Positions 46,155-57,480 of a stretch of DNA of 64,000 nucleotides are shown here, piece after piece (the stretch's first letter is position 1; each line of letters starts with the position of its first letter). Origin of the DNA: Allolobophora icterica (lineage: Eukaryota > Annelida > Clitellata > Crassiclitellata > Lumbricidae). The stretch covers positions 8,923,751 to 8,987,750 of the forward strand of contig OY744610.1 in the NCBI GenBank assembly GCA_963556255.1. The letters are read 5' to 3'. The translations under genes were made by a program, and so were the position numbers. The notes under the pieces are model-generated. The model did no database searches and had not been told where the DNA came from. It was given only the letters and a program-made list of their open reading frames with translations.

Positions 46155-46600
46155 AGCGTCATTTCATTGTACTGAGGGCACTAGCCTATACATTAAGGTA
46201 AGAACAGTATTACAAGTCTATGTTTGTATGTGGCGTCATGACATCATGACGTGACGTCATGTCATGACACCACGTCATGACGTCATGTCATGAGAAAGCG
46301 TCATTACATTGTATTGAGGATGCTGAACATTAGGGTAGGAACAGCATTACAAGCCTATGTTTGTATGTGGCGTCATGACATCATGACGTGACGTCATGTC
46401 ATGACACCACGTCATGACAGCACGTCGTGACGTCACGTCATGAAGTGTTGTCATGAGGAAGCGTCATTATATTTTATTGAGGGCGCTAAACATTAGGGTA
46501 AGAACAGTATTACAAGCCTTTTGTTGCATGTGGCGTCATGACATCATGACGTAACGTCATGCCATGACGTCATTTTATGACGTCTCGTCATGAGGAAGTA
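46155..46600. repeat. Tandem repeat (3 units) rich in TGACGTCA
   Basis: Units begin AGCGTCATT at 46155, 46297 and 46460, share AACAGTATTACAAGCCT and TGGCGTCATGACATCATGAC, and end in a nested run of CATGACGTCATG-like words. Perfect TGACGTCA (the CRE/ATF palindrome) occurs at 46252, 46278, 46389, 46428 and 46565. It lies inside piggyBac 1 after the transposase. Confidence 0.9.
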
Positions 46601-47402
46601 CAACAAATAATGACATTTCAGTGAATAATAATAATAATGACCTTCTCGTGCATGCAATCTATGTGCTTATTTTATTCGAATTACATAATAACTACTGTGG
46701 GGTCAAAATTGACCCCACGCCCTTAGTTGTATAGTTTTTTTTCCGCCCGACGAAGGGTTAACAGCCAAGGAAAAGTCAGCTGTCTACTATTACTTGGGGT
46801 CTAGAAAAGGAATAGATAAGCTGAAGTTCAGCACGGAACACAGACATGAATACTTGGTTAATCGCGCCACCAATACGACCAAAGGTGTATGGCCGCATTC
46901 CCAATGTTCTTCGTGTGGCAATAATAAGAAAAGCACTTTCGAAATCAGCTTTAAAACAGACAGAAATATTCTGTTAACTGGACTTGGTCTTTACGCAGGA
47001 CACAGCGGATTTAACTACGAGGTGGACTTCCAGATTAGCCAGGAAAAAGATTCTCTTCTGCAGGAAAAGCGTATAGTTCCATATACAGGAAGTTCGACAA
47101 CGTTTAAAGTTTCTTTTGATGGACCCGTTTCAATTGCCCAGGGAAAGCTGTATAGCATATCCACGTTGGCTTATGAGGCGATCGGTTACTATGGTGAACT
47201 CTGCCCTGAAATACATGTCGAAAACGTCACGTTTACATTTGTCCCTGTATCGCCAAATACGTCGGACTTACATGTTGGTGTATTTTCAACCACGTCGAGA
47301 TGTAACAGGCGTGGTACGAACTTTGGATTATTTGGAGGAAATGTCAGTGCAGCAACGTATGGTCAAATTCCTGAACTCTATTTTATACCTCTATCATCTT
47401 AA

Positions 47403-47826
47403 TACGTCACTGACTCCACATATTTTAAACACCATTTAGAGAGAAATAGCGGGCAAACAGCTATGATATATGATTTAGATTTTAGAAGACCATTGCATCC
47501 GATTGTACTAAACTCACACACAGTGTTAACTTTCTGAAAATATGAACACAGCCATGTTCACAGTGACTATGTATGATGACTTCCGATAATGTTAATAACA
47601 TGAGAGTTTTTGGTTTTTGCTTCGGAGTTATTGGGAATACAAAAATGCCAATGCGTTGAATAGGTAAATGCTTTAATCTATTTTGAAGCACGTGCATGCT
47701 ATTTTCAAACATAAACCTATGAGGTTGTATAGTTGATAGGACACCATGTTGTCTGTAAAATGTTTCATAAACAGGAATAAGTATGTCTACAACTTAGGGT
47801 AAAAAAAGTGATCTAAAATCACACTC
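47403..47826. other. 424-bp spacer between convergent BTB-PHR paralogues
   Basis: Both genes end here tail to tail. No canonical AATAAA is obvious for either strand and no other gene is seen. Confidence 0.6.
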
Positions 47827-48865
47827 TCAAATGGTAAAATATAACCGCGGAATCTGGCCAATTGTTTCACTGGTGGAGTTGGCTGTGAGTCGTGGATCCT
47901 TGGGCTTCGAAAAGATAAAGATAACTTTTCCACTTTTGGACGACGCTTGACAGCAATTTCCGTAGAATCCGATGCTACCATGAGCGAAGACAATTACAGT
48001 ATAAACCACTCCGGCTTTGATACTGACCGATTGGTCGAGAGAAACTCGAAAAGGAGCCGAATCTTGTGTGTCAGGAACGGTTATCGTTTTCATCACAAGG
48101 CACTCGGAATGTTCTAGAACTTCCACATCTGCAATGTATCCAGAAGCATTTTGCCCCGGGTAAAGTCCGAGTCCAGTCAAGAGAATATCGTGATCGGTTT
48201 TGAAATCAATTGCGTCAGCGGTCGGGGAAAGATAATACCAATTGTGTGCGATGCTTGTCAAAGCCCTATCGACAAAAAACTCCTCCACTCGTCGTTTTTG
48301 GGTGTGGAATTGGAATATGTCTGTCTTTTCTTTCGTTATGAAATAATAGTAAATTGACGATTTCTCATCACAGCTCAGTAGACCACTACGTCCCAGGAGC
48401 TGAGCAAATTCCTTGTCGGTCATGGTTGGAAAACGGATAAGGTAGAGAAGGCTTCCGAGTGTTTCCCGAATCTGTTGGTCGGTGGGATTTTCCACGGATT
48501 CCTTAGTACGTAGCTGGAATTTTGCCCAGCTGATGCAACCCTGGAGGGTGACGCTCTCGCTTGACCACAGTTTATCCGTCCGAAGTATCGCTTCAACCAC
48601 CTGTCGTGACGAACACAGTAGTTCTCTACTCGTCAAAATATGTTCTGAATTCACTGCTATAAGCTTGAGACAGTTGGCTTCCAGTTCTTCGTCGTCAAAC
48701 AGAAGACTCTGTTCTAGAATCTGGCAGACGTTCTCCAGATTCAGGTAGTCGCGGAGGCACTTTCCGCACTCCCGAACGAGTCTTGGCAGCATGTATTTCT
48801 TTGCGGCATACATCAGAGGCAGGGCGGTGTCGTATGTCACCGTCACACTCTCATAGTAAATGAAG
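47827..48865 (-). CDS. BTB-BACK-PHR gene B, exon 2 (BACK and PHR domains)
   Basis: Acceptor TTCATTTGCGCAG at 48866 side; phase 2 start; stop at 47827. BACK: FIYYESVTVTYDTALPLMYA, AKKYMLPRLVREC, NVCQILEQSLLFD, LGSLLYLIRFPTMTDKEFAQ. PHR: AIDFKTDHDILLTGLGLYPG, PFRVSLDQSVSIKAGVVYTV, GSIGFYGNCCQ, ending GQIPRLYFTI. No frame break. With exon 1 it makes 438 residues, slightly shorter than typical BTBD3/6-type proteins (about 480-520), which carry a longer N-terminus. Inferred role: substrate adaptor of a Cul3 E3 ubiquitin ligase; the PHR domain usually binds partner proteins. It is the intact reference for damaged gene A. Confidence 0.9.
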
Positions 48866-49149
48866 CTGCGCAAATGAAGAAGTTTAAACAAGACAAACGT
48901 TTTAATGTAAGACAAAAGGTTCAAATAATGAACATTTTAAACAACAAGACGAGTTTAAAACAGTAAGAACACACATTGAGCAGAAAACAAACATTGCTAT
49001 TGCAACAGCTACCAGATCTAGTACAACCCCTAACTGTTAACAACCCATTCTATCTAAACTACTGAACATTATACTTGTGTTAAGAAGACTTTTAATGCAC
49101 TGTTGATATACAACACTAATAATACTTAACAATTGATACCTATCAGACG

Positions 49150-49295
49150 TGTTGCACGTTGACCGATTGGTTAAAGGATTTGGCTTGTGACGCTGGGAGT
49201 ATAGGTGCGGCTCTCAGCCCGAGTCAGTTACTGTGTACAGTGTGTAGGGACCTTGAGCAAAATCTTTAACTTACAATTGCTCTGCGCCATCGATG
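49150..49295 (+). repeat. SINE fragment in gene B intron
   Basis: GATTGGTTAAAGGATTTGGC resembles a decayed box A; GGGACCTTGAGCAAAATCTT matches the SINE block at 41440 and the minus-strand copy at 26120. Confidence 0.65.
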
Positions 49296-49626
49296 TTCTG
49301 TCGTATGCGGTTCTCAAGTTTGGAAGGAGGAAAATTTTAATTGCAGTTTATTGTATGGTATGGACGTTTGAGGTGTCAAATAATCTACAATATACTTTAT
49401 TACTTTATGTTAAAATTAAGACAGTTTAAACAGCTTTCTTGGCTGTGATAACAATGATAGGGCCTGTATAAAATATTAAAGCAATAGAATTGATAAAAAT
49501 GCAATAGAATTGATACAATTGCAGAATTGATACAAATGGGAGCGCTGCTGAGTGGCCTCAGGTGTGAGCGGCGCTATGCAAATCGATAAATACGATACGA
49601 TACGAAAAAATTAATATCGTGCTTAC

Positions 49627-49904
49627 TTTATAAAATCTCTGAAAACGAGTGGGTCAATATCTTCGATTCGTATCTTCCTCTCAGGTCCATTCCTACATTC
49701 AGTCATTCCACTGGAGAACATGGCTTCGAAGACAGGACTGCGGGAGATCAACATGTACTTATGAGCCCGGATGTTGACAATTTCGCCATCTGGTGGTCCA
49801 ACTTCGAAACAGACGTCCGTTGATATTTCGTTGTCCAACATATAACGCATGCATTCCAACAAAGTCTTCTCTGACTGCCATCCATTCTCACCTCTTGCAC
49901 ACAT
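49627..49904 (-). CDS. BTB-BACK-PHR gene B, exon 1 (BTB domain)
   Basis: ATG at 49904-49902, ten bases after an acceptor (GTATTTCAG), implying a 5' noncoding exon upstream; donor GTAAGC from 49626; 278 bp, phase 2, as in gene A. Translation MCARGENGWQSEKTLLECMR, then the BTB core STDVCFEVGPPDGEIVNIRA, HKYMLISRSPVFEAMFSSGM. It differs from gene A at few positions up to FSSGMTE and more afterwards, a pattern that could reflect gene conversion or strong constraint. Confidence 0.9.
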
Positions 49905-52228
49905 AGTGTTATATCTGAAATACCCATAACAACTTAATCTGTAGCCTTTAATTTCACTTGCATGGTTTTAGTAATTCTTAATAGGTGGATTATTAATGAC
50001 AAACTTTATTTATGCACATACTCATTTTAAAGCATTATATGGAAGGTGTGTACTATACACTTAATTATTTATTTTAACTCTGCTCAGGTAGTTGCTCCTC
50101 TTTATAGACTGTGGTCTAGTCTTTTATTTGATGCTGTTTTTCATAATTCAGCCATTCATCGATTCATTTGCTGATTGATTGTCTAATTCATTCAGTGAAT
50201 TTTAAATTAGTAGATTCACACATGACCCAGTTAATATGTGTATTCAAAAGTCCTTCCAGTCGTTTCGTACATGTATAATTCCATGTCCCCAACAGCATGA
50301 AGTAAAATGGACAACATTCGTATTATAGGCTTCGTATGTCCTACGAATATTCGCACACATGAGGCCATGCATATGGGACTATTATCATATGGGTGGCATC
50401 TGTCGTACAAATGGCGATACTCTTGAAAATATTTGCTCAATCATGCACTTGAACCTCAGATCTCCCTTCCCTTTTTCAGTGTCTGTATGGCAGTCAGTAT
50501 TAAGGTCAACAACACTTCGGCCTAACTTTGATTCCGGTGCAACGCCCGCAAGCCTACCTTCCGTAAGAAGAGACCTGTTAATACGAATCTTAGTCTGGTC
50601 GTTGATAATGACTGAGGTTAATACGCCACACGAATGTTAATATAAATGCTGGCAGAGTTTTCGTATATTCAATGATTTTTGATTAATTATTATTTTGTCA
50701 CATGCACATTTTACTCCATATAGTATGCGTTCTTAGAGCTAGTTCTCATATACGCCGTTGTTTTGAGTGTTTTGGATGATTTCGAGTGTATGTTTTCGAA
50801 GTCTCACTCGCCACTATCAAAGACTAACTAGTAGGGGCAAAATATTTACCTTTCGAAAGGCCAAAATATGGCAGCTCTACATTGGCGACGCATTTCCAGC
50901 TGCTAAAGAATATAGCTTTGCACGGATCCTGTGACCGAAGGAAACCTGGACAATGTCGTATGATTTTGCAGCATCTTCTGCCAGGGATTGTTTGGTGCTG
51001 GGGTTTGTGTGTGGTTTGTGTTTAATTGTTTGTTGTGTGTTGTTTGCGTGTTGTTGTTGTGTGTGCTGTGTGTTGCGATCCTCAAAGCCTGTCTTCGCTC
51101 CGCTTCTTGTGAGGTATAAAAGGCGCTTTAATTGCTTAGATAGGCCTATAGACATACATACGTGCCTACATAGATACATACATGCACAATAGCATTCGTA
51201 CAAGCGTACACACCTACATACATTTGTACATACATAGGCCTACAAACAGACATTCATACCTCCCTACGTGCATACATGCAGGTAGATATATATATATATA
51301 TATATACATGTATACATACATATATGCATGCATAGATACAATGAAGTCATGCTAAAGATTCACTTACCGAGACGTTTCTTGAAGTTTATGTTAAATATGA
51401 AGAGATCCTAATTAGAACGCTGCAGTGTATTTATGCCCTGTGACCTGAATTGTTATCGGTCTGTCACTCTGTCTAGGACTGAGGACATTGTCCTTTGACC
51501 ATAGGGCGATGTAAGACCACGACGCCAGTTAAGACAAACCAGACATCGATAAGTCACTGCTGGGCGAGCAATGTCTAGTAGGTTAGTCGGACAACGAGTA
51601 ATCGTAATCGTAATATTTATAGAGAGCCATTATTACAATGTTAGGGAAATTTCAACACACAAACCACAAGCGAAGATATTGAATTTCAACACCTGACTCA
51701 GTAGTTGAAATGATGATAGTCTACCTTTCAATCCGCTGCGTTTCTTACAAGAAATCGTGTTACGTATTAGTTCTTACAGTTGCAGTAACGGATCCAAATG
51801 GGTAGATAAAAGCGACTATGTAGTGGTCGAATCTGCTTCAACCTGTGACATATGGTTCCTGGTTTCACTTTCGAAATCGCTGAACAACCAATAAGCAGGC
51901 AACACAAAGTTGAAAAATTTGGCATAAAGAATTTTCCAATGTGCATATCAGTGTTAAGATATATCCGTCACTAGTCATGAATAGATGCTGCATCGAATAA
52001 CGGTGTTTGCCCGTAATTTGCTGATGTTTTTAAGAAAGCAATTTTACTTGTGAATCACAGCTATTTACATATGGAAATGGACATTCTAGCAATTATTAAG
52101 ATTTTCGCATTACACCTTATATTTACGTAAATGTCTCTGGTCAATATTAATAGAAGTTTATATCAAAATTGTCAGAACTCACTAGTTCTCACCGACTTGC
52201 AAGCATTCGGATATTTTACTTACCCAGT
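49905..52228. other. Noncoding, upstream side of gene B
   Basis: Should contain the 5' noncoding exon and promoter of gene B, but I could not define them. TG-rich low complexity at 51000-51075, ACAT-rich and (TA)n patches at 51150-51330. No coding exon seen. Confidence 0.55.
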
Positions 52229-52317
52229 GTGATTCTCGTTAACGATAACGGTAACGAAAACGTTCGTTAACGAAACTAAAACTGTAGGCCTAACTCTGTA
52301 GCTAAAAATATCATTAA
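52229..52317 (+). repeat. GTTAACG-rich repeat, left half (split by piggyBac 2)
   Basis: GTGATTCTCGTTAACGATAA ... AAAAATATCATTAA, continuing at 54614 with TTAACTATAACTATAGCGAA. The uninterrupted homologue is at 3540-3735 (minus). Confidence 0.85.
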
Positions 52318-52624
52318 CCCTTTCATGCCCGAATTATTTCTAGGACAGCAAAAAATATTTGAAGTGTGTTTTTGAAGAGATGTGTGCAATATGTTGTACC
52401 ATATAACATTATTTTGTAATTAACTAACTTCTAATTAAAATTAATTAGTGTTGCCATTTGGCAACACTGGGAATGCATGGCAAAAGCTTACATGTTGCCA
52501 TTTGGCAACAGTGGGAATGCATGGCAAAAGTTTCCATATGGCAACAGTGATGTAGAAAATGTCAACCAGCAAAAGAAACATAAAAACGACTGCATCTTGC
52601 TTGCCTATTGTTGCACTTGGCAAT

Positions 52625-53939
52625 TTATGGCTTGTTGCGGTAGTTCATGTAGCAGTTCTTTTGGGAAGTGAGGCACAGGTAGACATCACACTTGGTACGC
52701 ATGATGCGGATTATGGATTTCTTGCAGTTGCTGCAACGCCCCTTGTCTGATCTATGAATAGGCTGGTGCCCGATGTTGTCTAAACGTATTTCGATTGTCC
52801 CGGTTTCTTTTTCCTGAGTATTAGGCCATGTGCTTGATGCCATGCAGCTTAGCGTGGTTTTCCGCTCTCTTCCCCCCCCAACCTTCTGCTACTCTTGTTC
52901 ATGCGTTCATTACCTGTCGGCTTGACTACTGCTGCTCCCTCTATATTGGGCTTCCTCTGACTCGACTGAATTGCCTCGAATGCACACTACATTTCGCGGT
53001 GCATTCCTAAATTCGGTCATGTCTCTGTCACATGTGTGACGTATTCCACTGGTTACCACTCTCGCAACGCATTGTCTACCGGGTCGCCTCCATTGCCTGA
53101 CAATGTCAGCTTGGCCGTGCTCCCTCCTCCCTGTGCGAGCTTTGTTCTCGTGCCTCTGCTCCACCTGGTTACCGCTCTCTTCGCTCTGCCACCCATGGTG
53201 ACCTTTATGTTCTCTTCGCACGTACCGCTACTATGCAGCAGCGCGCTTTCTCCGTGGCCACTGGCTGGACCAACAATTTGGAATGGGCTTCCTCCTGAGT
53301 TTCGGTTTCTTCCTCGAGACTCGTCCACAGCTTTCTTCTATGCTCTAAAGACATCTCTTTTACCGGGTTTGGGCTGGGAGCATCTTTGAATAGTTGCCTT
53401 GAAGGGGCTCTATATAAAGGCTTAGTTGAGTGATTGATTGACAGTCTCGGTTCGAACCAGAGAGAGTTCGTTACAATGACAGGCTGGGAAACTTGGGAAA
53501 CAAACCCAAGAAGATCCAGTCTCTCTTTTTCAGGAACTGCAAGTTATGAGCAGTGACGTTTGTAAAGGATCAAGCCATTGATGCAGGCAACGTTCAAAAC
53601 CCAGTAGAAGATCCTACTTTGCACTTTTGTGGTCAATGCGGTGCATTACAGAGAGCAAATCAAGAAGATAAACACGTCCCATGTGGGCACCGTAGTCTGT
53701 GACTGCAGCTGGGCACTGAACCTAGACATACCTCTTGACCTTCCTGTCCCAGCACTTCATGATCTTGATATAAGAAGAATGCCAGTGTGTGTCACTGAGA
53801 TCTGCACGACTGTCATACCATCAGGTGACATAAACTTCATACCACCAGGTGACATAAACTCCCGAGTTTGTGTCAACCGTGCTGTCATAAGATGATAAGA
53901 CCCACGACTTGCCATGCGGAAATCAGATTCAGACTTCAA
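52625..53939 (-). pseudogene. piggyBac 2 transposase remnant, split by CR1
   Basis: Minus strand in order: RMASRGSYHLMTARLTQTRE with MTVVQISVT (about 53915-53780, the R-G-S-Y segment before the final helical part), FYWVLNVACINGLILYK (about 53610-53555, resembling the W-x-x-x-F/L...N-A-x-I-L-Y-K helix), then, after the CR1 insert, the C-terminal Cys finger KGRCSNCKKSIIRIMRTKCD and LCLTSQKNCYMNY (52760-52630). An MSPGGM/MSPDGM pair is a local duplication (about 53815-53850). Catalytic Asp residues were not identified. Confidence 0.65.
52850..53440 (+). mobile_element. CR1-like LINE 3' fragment nested in piggyBac 2
   Basis: Plus-strand frames: ATLVHAFITCRLDYCCSLYI and GLPLTRLNCLE, then CDVFHWLPLSQRIVYRVASI, then RSATHGDLYVLFARTATMQQ, RAFSVA, and WNGLPPEFR. 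These are the classic CR1 ORF2 C-terminal landmarks in order, with frameshifts. The 3' end is near 53420-53440 (AGTTGAGTGATTGATTGA). Confidence 0.85.
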
Positions 53940-54613
53940 ACTGCAACCTCTAGGCTATTTGCATGAAGAGTCCCTGCAGAGTGGAATCCCAATTGCTTCA
54001 GCCTCATTTGGAGCTCTGGAAAATTGAACCAGTTGTCAAATACACAATATGGTTCACATTCTTTGGGAGAGTCTTGCACAATAGGATGACAAGTCAGCCG
54101 GCTGAAATCCCACATTCTCTGACACTGCTAGCTCTGGTGCACAGCCTGATATAATATGAAGTTATGGGTAAATCCAGTGTAAGCACAGCACCTCGCAAAG
54201 ACCTTGAATCCCCAACGTTTTGGTTTCTACACATCCACGACTTCCCATTGTTGCCAAATGGCAACTGGTATAAAACTAACTGAATTAGCAAATTTGCACA
54301 AAACAGTAACTTGATGGTATATCAATACTGATCCATGCCTTCTCTTAAAATATTTTTTGTTCTCCACTAGCAGTCATCAGTGAAAAAAAATTAAACCAAC
54401 AAAACTTACCTTTGAAAAACTGTAACTACATTCACTTCAAGGACATAATAGTAGAACAAAATGGCCGCAATAACAGTTCCAAAGGCAACAATTACATTCA
54501 GCCAACATAGATGTTACAGATACTCTTTCAAATTCTTTTAAAATTGTTAGCATAAGAAAAAAAATTACTTAAATTTGTTGTGTTGCCATATGGATACAAC
54601 AGACGCGAAAGGG

Positions 54614-54700
54614 TTAACTATAACTATAGCGAAAATAACACTAACGAAAATTCACCCTTATTTTTGTTAATTAAAAAAATAAAAAAGTGCAATATCGACA
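54614..54700 (+). repeat. GTTAACG-rich repeat, right half
   Basis: Continuation of 52229-52317 after the piggyBac insertion, ending AAAAAGTGCAATATCGAC as in the copy at 3540. Confidence 0.85.
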
Positions 54701-56099
54701 AACATGAGAACGTGAAAATGCGCTACAATACCCTGCTAATATATTATGTGAAAGTGTAATTTCTTGTTTCCACATTAGCTGGGGTTCAATGTGTGCATTT
54801 GTGTATTTATGTTTGCATGTGTGTAAGTATTTCTGTATGTATGTATGCTTGCATGTGTTCGTTCGTGTGTGGGAATGTAAGTGTTTATGTATGTAATGCA
54901 GGCTCATGAGAAATTGTGACTTTCTAGATTTATTTGCGTTGAACAAAAGATTTTTATATGGGTACGCATAGAAAAGACTCGCCTGTCGTTTGCATAGATG
55001 AAAAGCTGTTGACACCAAGAACTTTAGGCTTGTGTTAAGTTAGCCGCATCACACGGGGGTTAGGAGTAGTCGAAAAAGAAGTCCGCAACGCATCAGCTTG
55101 GCATAACGCGCTGTTTGATATCTCTGCCAATGTTCAAACTATTTAGAAGATCGGGTTACGCTTGATGTCACCGTTATTTAATTGAGGTAAAGCGAGAAAG
55201 AAGGTTGCGATATTAGATGGGTTATATAGGTCCTAAATCAGGAAGCACTGTCTGGTCTGCTTATGCCTCGGAGTAGTTGTTATTTCGCTGCAAGTGTGGG
55301 CTCCTTAGTCCAAGTGCTCGTAGTTTGTTTTCATATGCGTCATTTGAATCTACAGTACGAACGAAGTTACTCAGGTAAGCTGTTCTCAATGTTCTTGTTA
55401 TTTATTATGGTACATCATTTATAAGGGATGCAATATATCCATTAATATTTTTATAAAAGCTTTAAAAATTAATTGCTGCTAACCGTTCCTTTAATTTAAA
55501 GGAAACTGTGCAGTCTCATCAGCTTAGCCTTAAGTTTATGGCTCGAACAAAGGTTGCATTTAGGGTTTGCAATGTTGCTCAGTGAACTGTCATCAACATT
55601 GCAGAAGCGAGTGGCCATAGATCTATGTCCGAATGTTGTTCATGGTTGTTTCGCATTTTAACATTGGCTGTGAATATACACTCCAGGAGTACAAATGAAA
55701 TTTAAGGCCGGGATATAATTCACCTGATAAAACGAGAGCAGCGTAATGACTGCAGAGTCAACAGACTACAAAAAAGCAAATGGTTTGTGTTAGGCTTGTG
55801 TTAATTTAGCGTCATCATTTGGCGGCAAGGAGTACTCGAAGAAGAAGAAGCCAGCATCTTTTGACTTTTGCGAAAAACGTACGTGATACAGTTCTGCCAC
55901 ATGCTACGGACATGCGTGATTTTCGAAATGGCTTTGAGAACAGATTTTAACTTTCATTTTACCATTTGAGCAGGTAAAAATGTTTAATTGTTTTACTATT
56001 TAATTACTGAGATGATGCGCCGTTGAATTCAAGTGTCCTTTTCCAACAATGTTTGAAAGCCACCAGGCACTCTTCGTAATAACTAACTGACGTTGTTTT
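54701..56099. other. Noncoding; TTAGGCTTGTGTTAA duplicate
   Basis: A TGTATG-rich low-complexity patch at 54785-54895. A ~60-bp segment (GGCTTGTGTTAAGTTAGCCG at 55027, GGCTTGTGTTAATTTAGCGT at 55792, each leading to GAAAAAGAAG/GAAGAAGAAG) occurs twice. No gene seen. Confidence 0.55.
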
Positions 56100-56600
56100 A
56101 TAGTCTAGTAGCTGGTTTACCCGGCGTTGTCCGGGGTTATAAGCTTCAATCCCTGTTGCGAATAAGCAAAAAAATTAGGTATAAGTTTCAATCCCAGTAG
56201 TGAAGCAACAAAGGTTAATGTGAAGTGAAATCCCTACGGCTGCTCCATCTGGCGAATCTTTAGAAATGCGTGCCGGTGACAGAGAATTGGCGGTCAAACA
56301 CACATAATCTTCTCGGGCGGCGCCATCTGGCGAATGAAAATAGATCGACTCAAATTTGTTTGGACCAGGTAAAAAGTGGGGGTTTGGGAGAGGTTTTGGC
56401 CCGGGGCACCATGGTAGCGGTGAAAACGGGGGACGCGAAGCCTCATACTGGGTGTGTAATGCCCACACCGAGACAGTAGTGAAGGTTTGGAGTGAAAAGG
56501 TCCAAAGCTGTAGAAATGCATCGCGGTCAAAGATCGCTGTGACAGACAGACAGACAGACAGACAGACAGGCAGAGTCTTCTCTTTATCATATAGATAGAC
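56100..56600 (+). mobile_element. RTE/SINE-like element with (GACA)n tail
   Basis: TTTACCCGGCGTTGTCCGGG at about 56116, AAGCTTCAATCCCTG, two GGCGAATCTTTAG/GGCGAATGAAAAT blocks, and a (GACA)n run at 56541-56568 followed by CTTTATCATATAGATAGA. CCCGGCGTTG...GGG starts and GACA tails mark a widespread non-LTR 3' family in invertebrates. No coding frame is preserved. Confidence 0.5.
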
Positions 56601-57039
56601 TTATGAATTGACTTAGGCTACAATGTGTAGGTCTGTGTCATTTAAGAGGGCTGTGCTGTTTGGCCACTGAATACAAAGCAATAAAGCTCGGAATGTTACA
56701 ATTCAAATTATAGCTAATCAATGTTGTTTTCCTTTGCACTACCGTCTGTTAATGGTGTCAACTGTGAAACTTAAGCCTTGGTCTTTACAAGGTTTTTACT
56801 TCAACTTTTAACTTGATTTTCCTCGCTATGGTTGCAGAGTGAAAAGACTTATTCAACCAAACCTATTAGCAAAGGAACTGAATCAACAAGACCAGTGGCA
56901 GCAACGGAGAAATGATTCATAAAGTGGCATTTAGTCTGCTAATAATATCTTTACTGGAACAGGGTTAGTAGTTCTACGACATCCCAAAAGAAGATATTTT
57001 AAACTATGGCCTTGAAGCCTTCATTGGCTATTAATTTAC
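56601..57039. other. Noncoding, no gene seen
   Basis: AT-rich, no recognisable element. Confidence 0.5.
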
Positions 57040-57480
57040 CGCCACGTTGAACAAGGTCTACACTAAACTCTTTCTTTCCCGATCTGGGACAGGGACTTGG
57101 GAGTCATCCTAGAGCAGGAACTTCCATTCACGCGGCACATAAATCTTCTCTCCCGCAGTTGCTATTCCCAGCTGTGGCAGTTCAAGGTGATCTCCCGTTC
57201 TTTGCCTCCGATGCAGCTTCCACGCTTGTCCATGCATTTGTTGTTTCTCGGTTGGACCATATATGACGGACTCCAGGCCTGCCAGATTGAGCCCCCGAAT
57301 AGAATGCTAAGTTCCTAGCCGCTGAAGCAGATCTTGTATCGCGGCCGTAATGTGGCAAAAAAATTTTAATCGCATGACCAGACAAGCAGCAGTGTTGATG
57401 ACCGCCCAGAGACGAATGATTCTGCGCTTGTGGCAAACCAGCAAAGGTGACATTCCACTTATAGACTTGACTAAGGATTA
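57040..57480 (+). mobile_element. CR1-like LINE ORF2 fragment
   Basis: Plus-strand frame at 57097: GVILEQELPFTRHINLLSRS and CYSQLWQFKVISRSL, the LGVxLD...H-I-N-x-L-x-x-x-C segment just after the CR1 palm. A frameshift follows, then ASTLVHAFVVSRLDH in another frame near 57215. No YADD or 3' end. Confidence 0.8.

Larger units (their letters stand above)
44606..46757 (+). mobile_element. piggyBac element 1, inserted in gene A, TTAA TSD
   Basis: 14-bp perfect ends CCCTTCGTCGGGCG with TTAA at 44602-44605 and 46758-46761, as required for piggyBac. Subterminal palindromes of the type GGGGTCAAAAATGACCCC lie at 44621-44638, 44801-44818 and 46699-46716. Inside are a decayed transposase, a hAT MITE (44939-45162) and a repeat rich in TGACGTCA (46155-46600). 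Total 2152 bp. Confidence 0.95.
44117..47402 (+). pseudogene. BTB-BACK-PHR gene A, exon 2 (frameshifted, transposon-interrupted)
   Basis: Acceptor TTTTTCAG ends at 44116; phase 2 start matches exon 1. BACK region: FIYCDSVCVE, LLYAARKYLLPRL, NVCGILDES. There the frame hits TGA at 44283; two bases appear lost relative to gene B (LLFD), after which reading resumes in another frame: DIEDLKSQCIGLV, SREAL-like helix, FHSCIKWAKHQL, LGSLLYEIPFPTISVTEFA. At 44602 a piggyBac element interrupts within a Leu-Thr codon pair at TTAA; coding resumes at 46762 (AKEKSAVYYYLGS) into the PHR domain: FEISFKTDRNILLTGLGLYA, YGELCPEI, and the terminal GQIPELYFI. Removing 2156 bp and adding two bases restores a length of 470 codons, so no other frame damage exists. 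Recently disabled, or a sequencing error plus insertion polymorphism. Confidence 0.85.
52318..54613 (-). mobile_element. piggyBac element 2, TTAA TSD
   Basis: Ends CCCTTTCATGCCCG and, from the right, CCCTTTCGCGTCTG, flanked by TTAA (52314-52317, 54614-54617). Subterminal palindromes TGTTGCCATTTGGCAACA (52451, 52494) and TTGCCAAATGGCAA (54251). Transposase remnants are on the minus strand; a CR1 LINE fragment is nested inside. 2296 bp. Confidence 0.9.

Noticed and set aside
53053..53328. 91-codon minus-strand ORF
   Set aside because: Antisense to the CR1 C-terminal region read on the plus strand.
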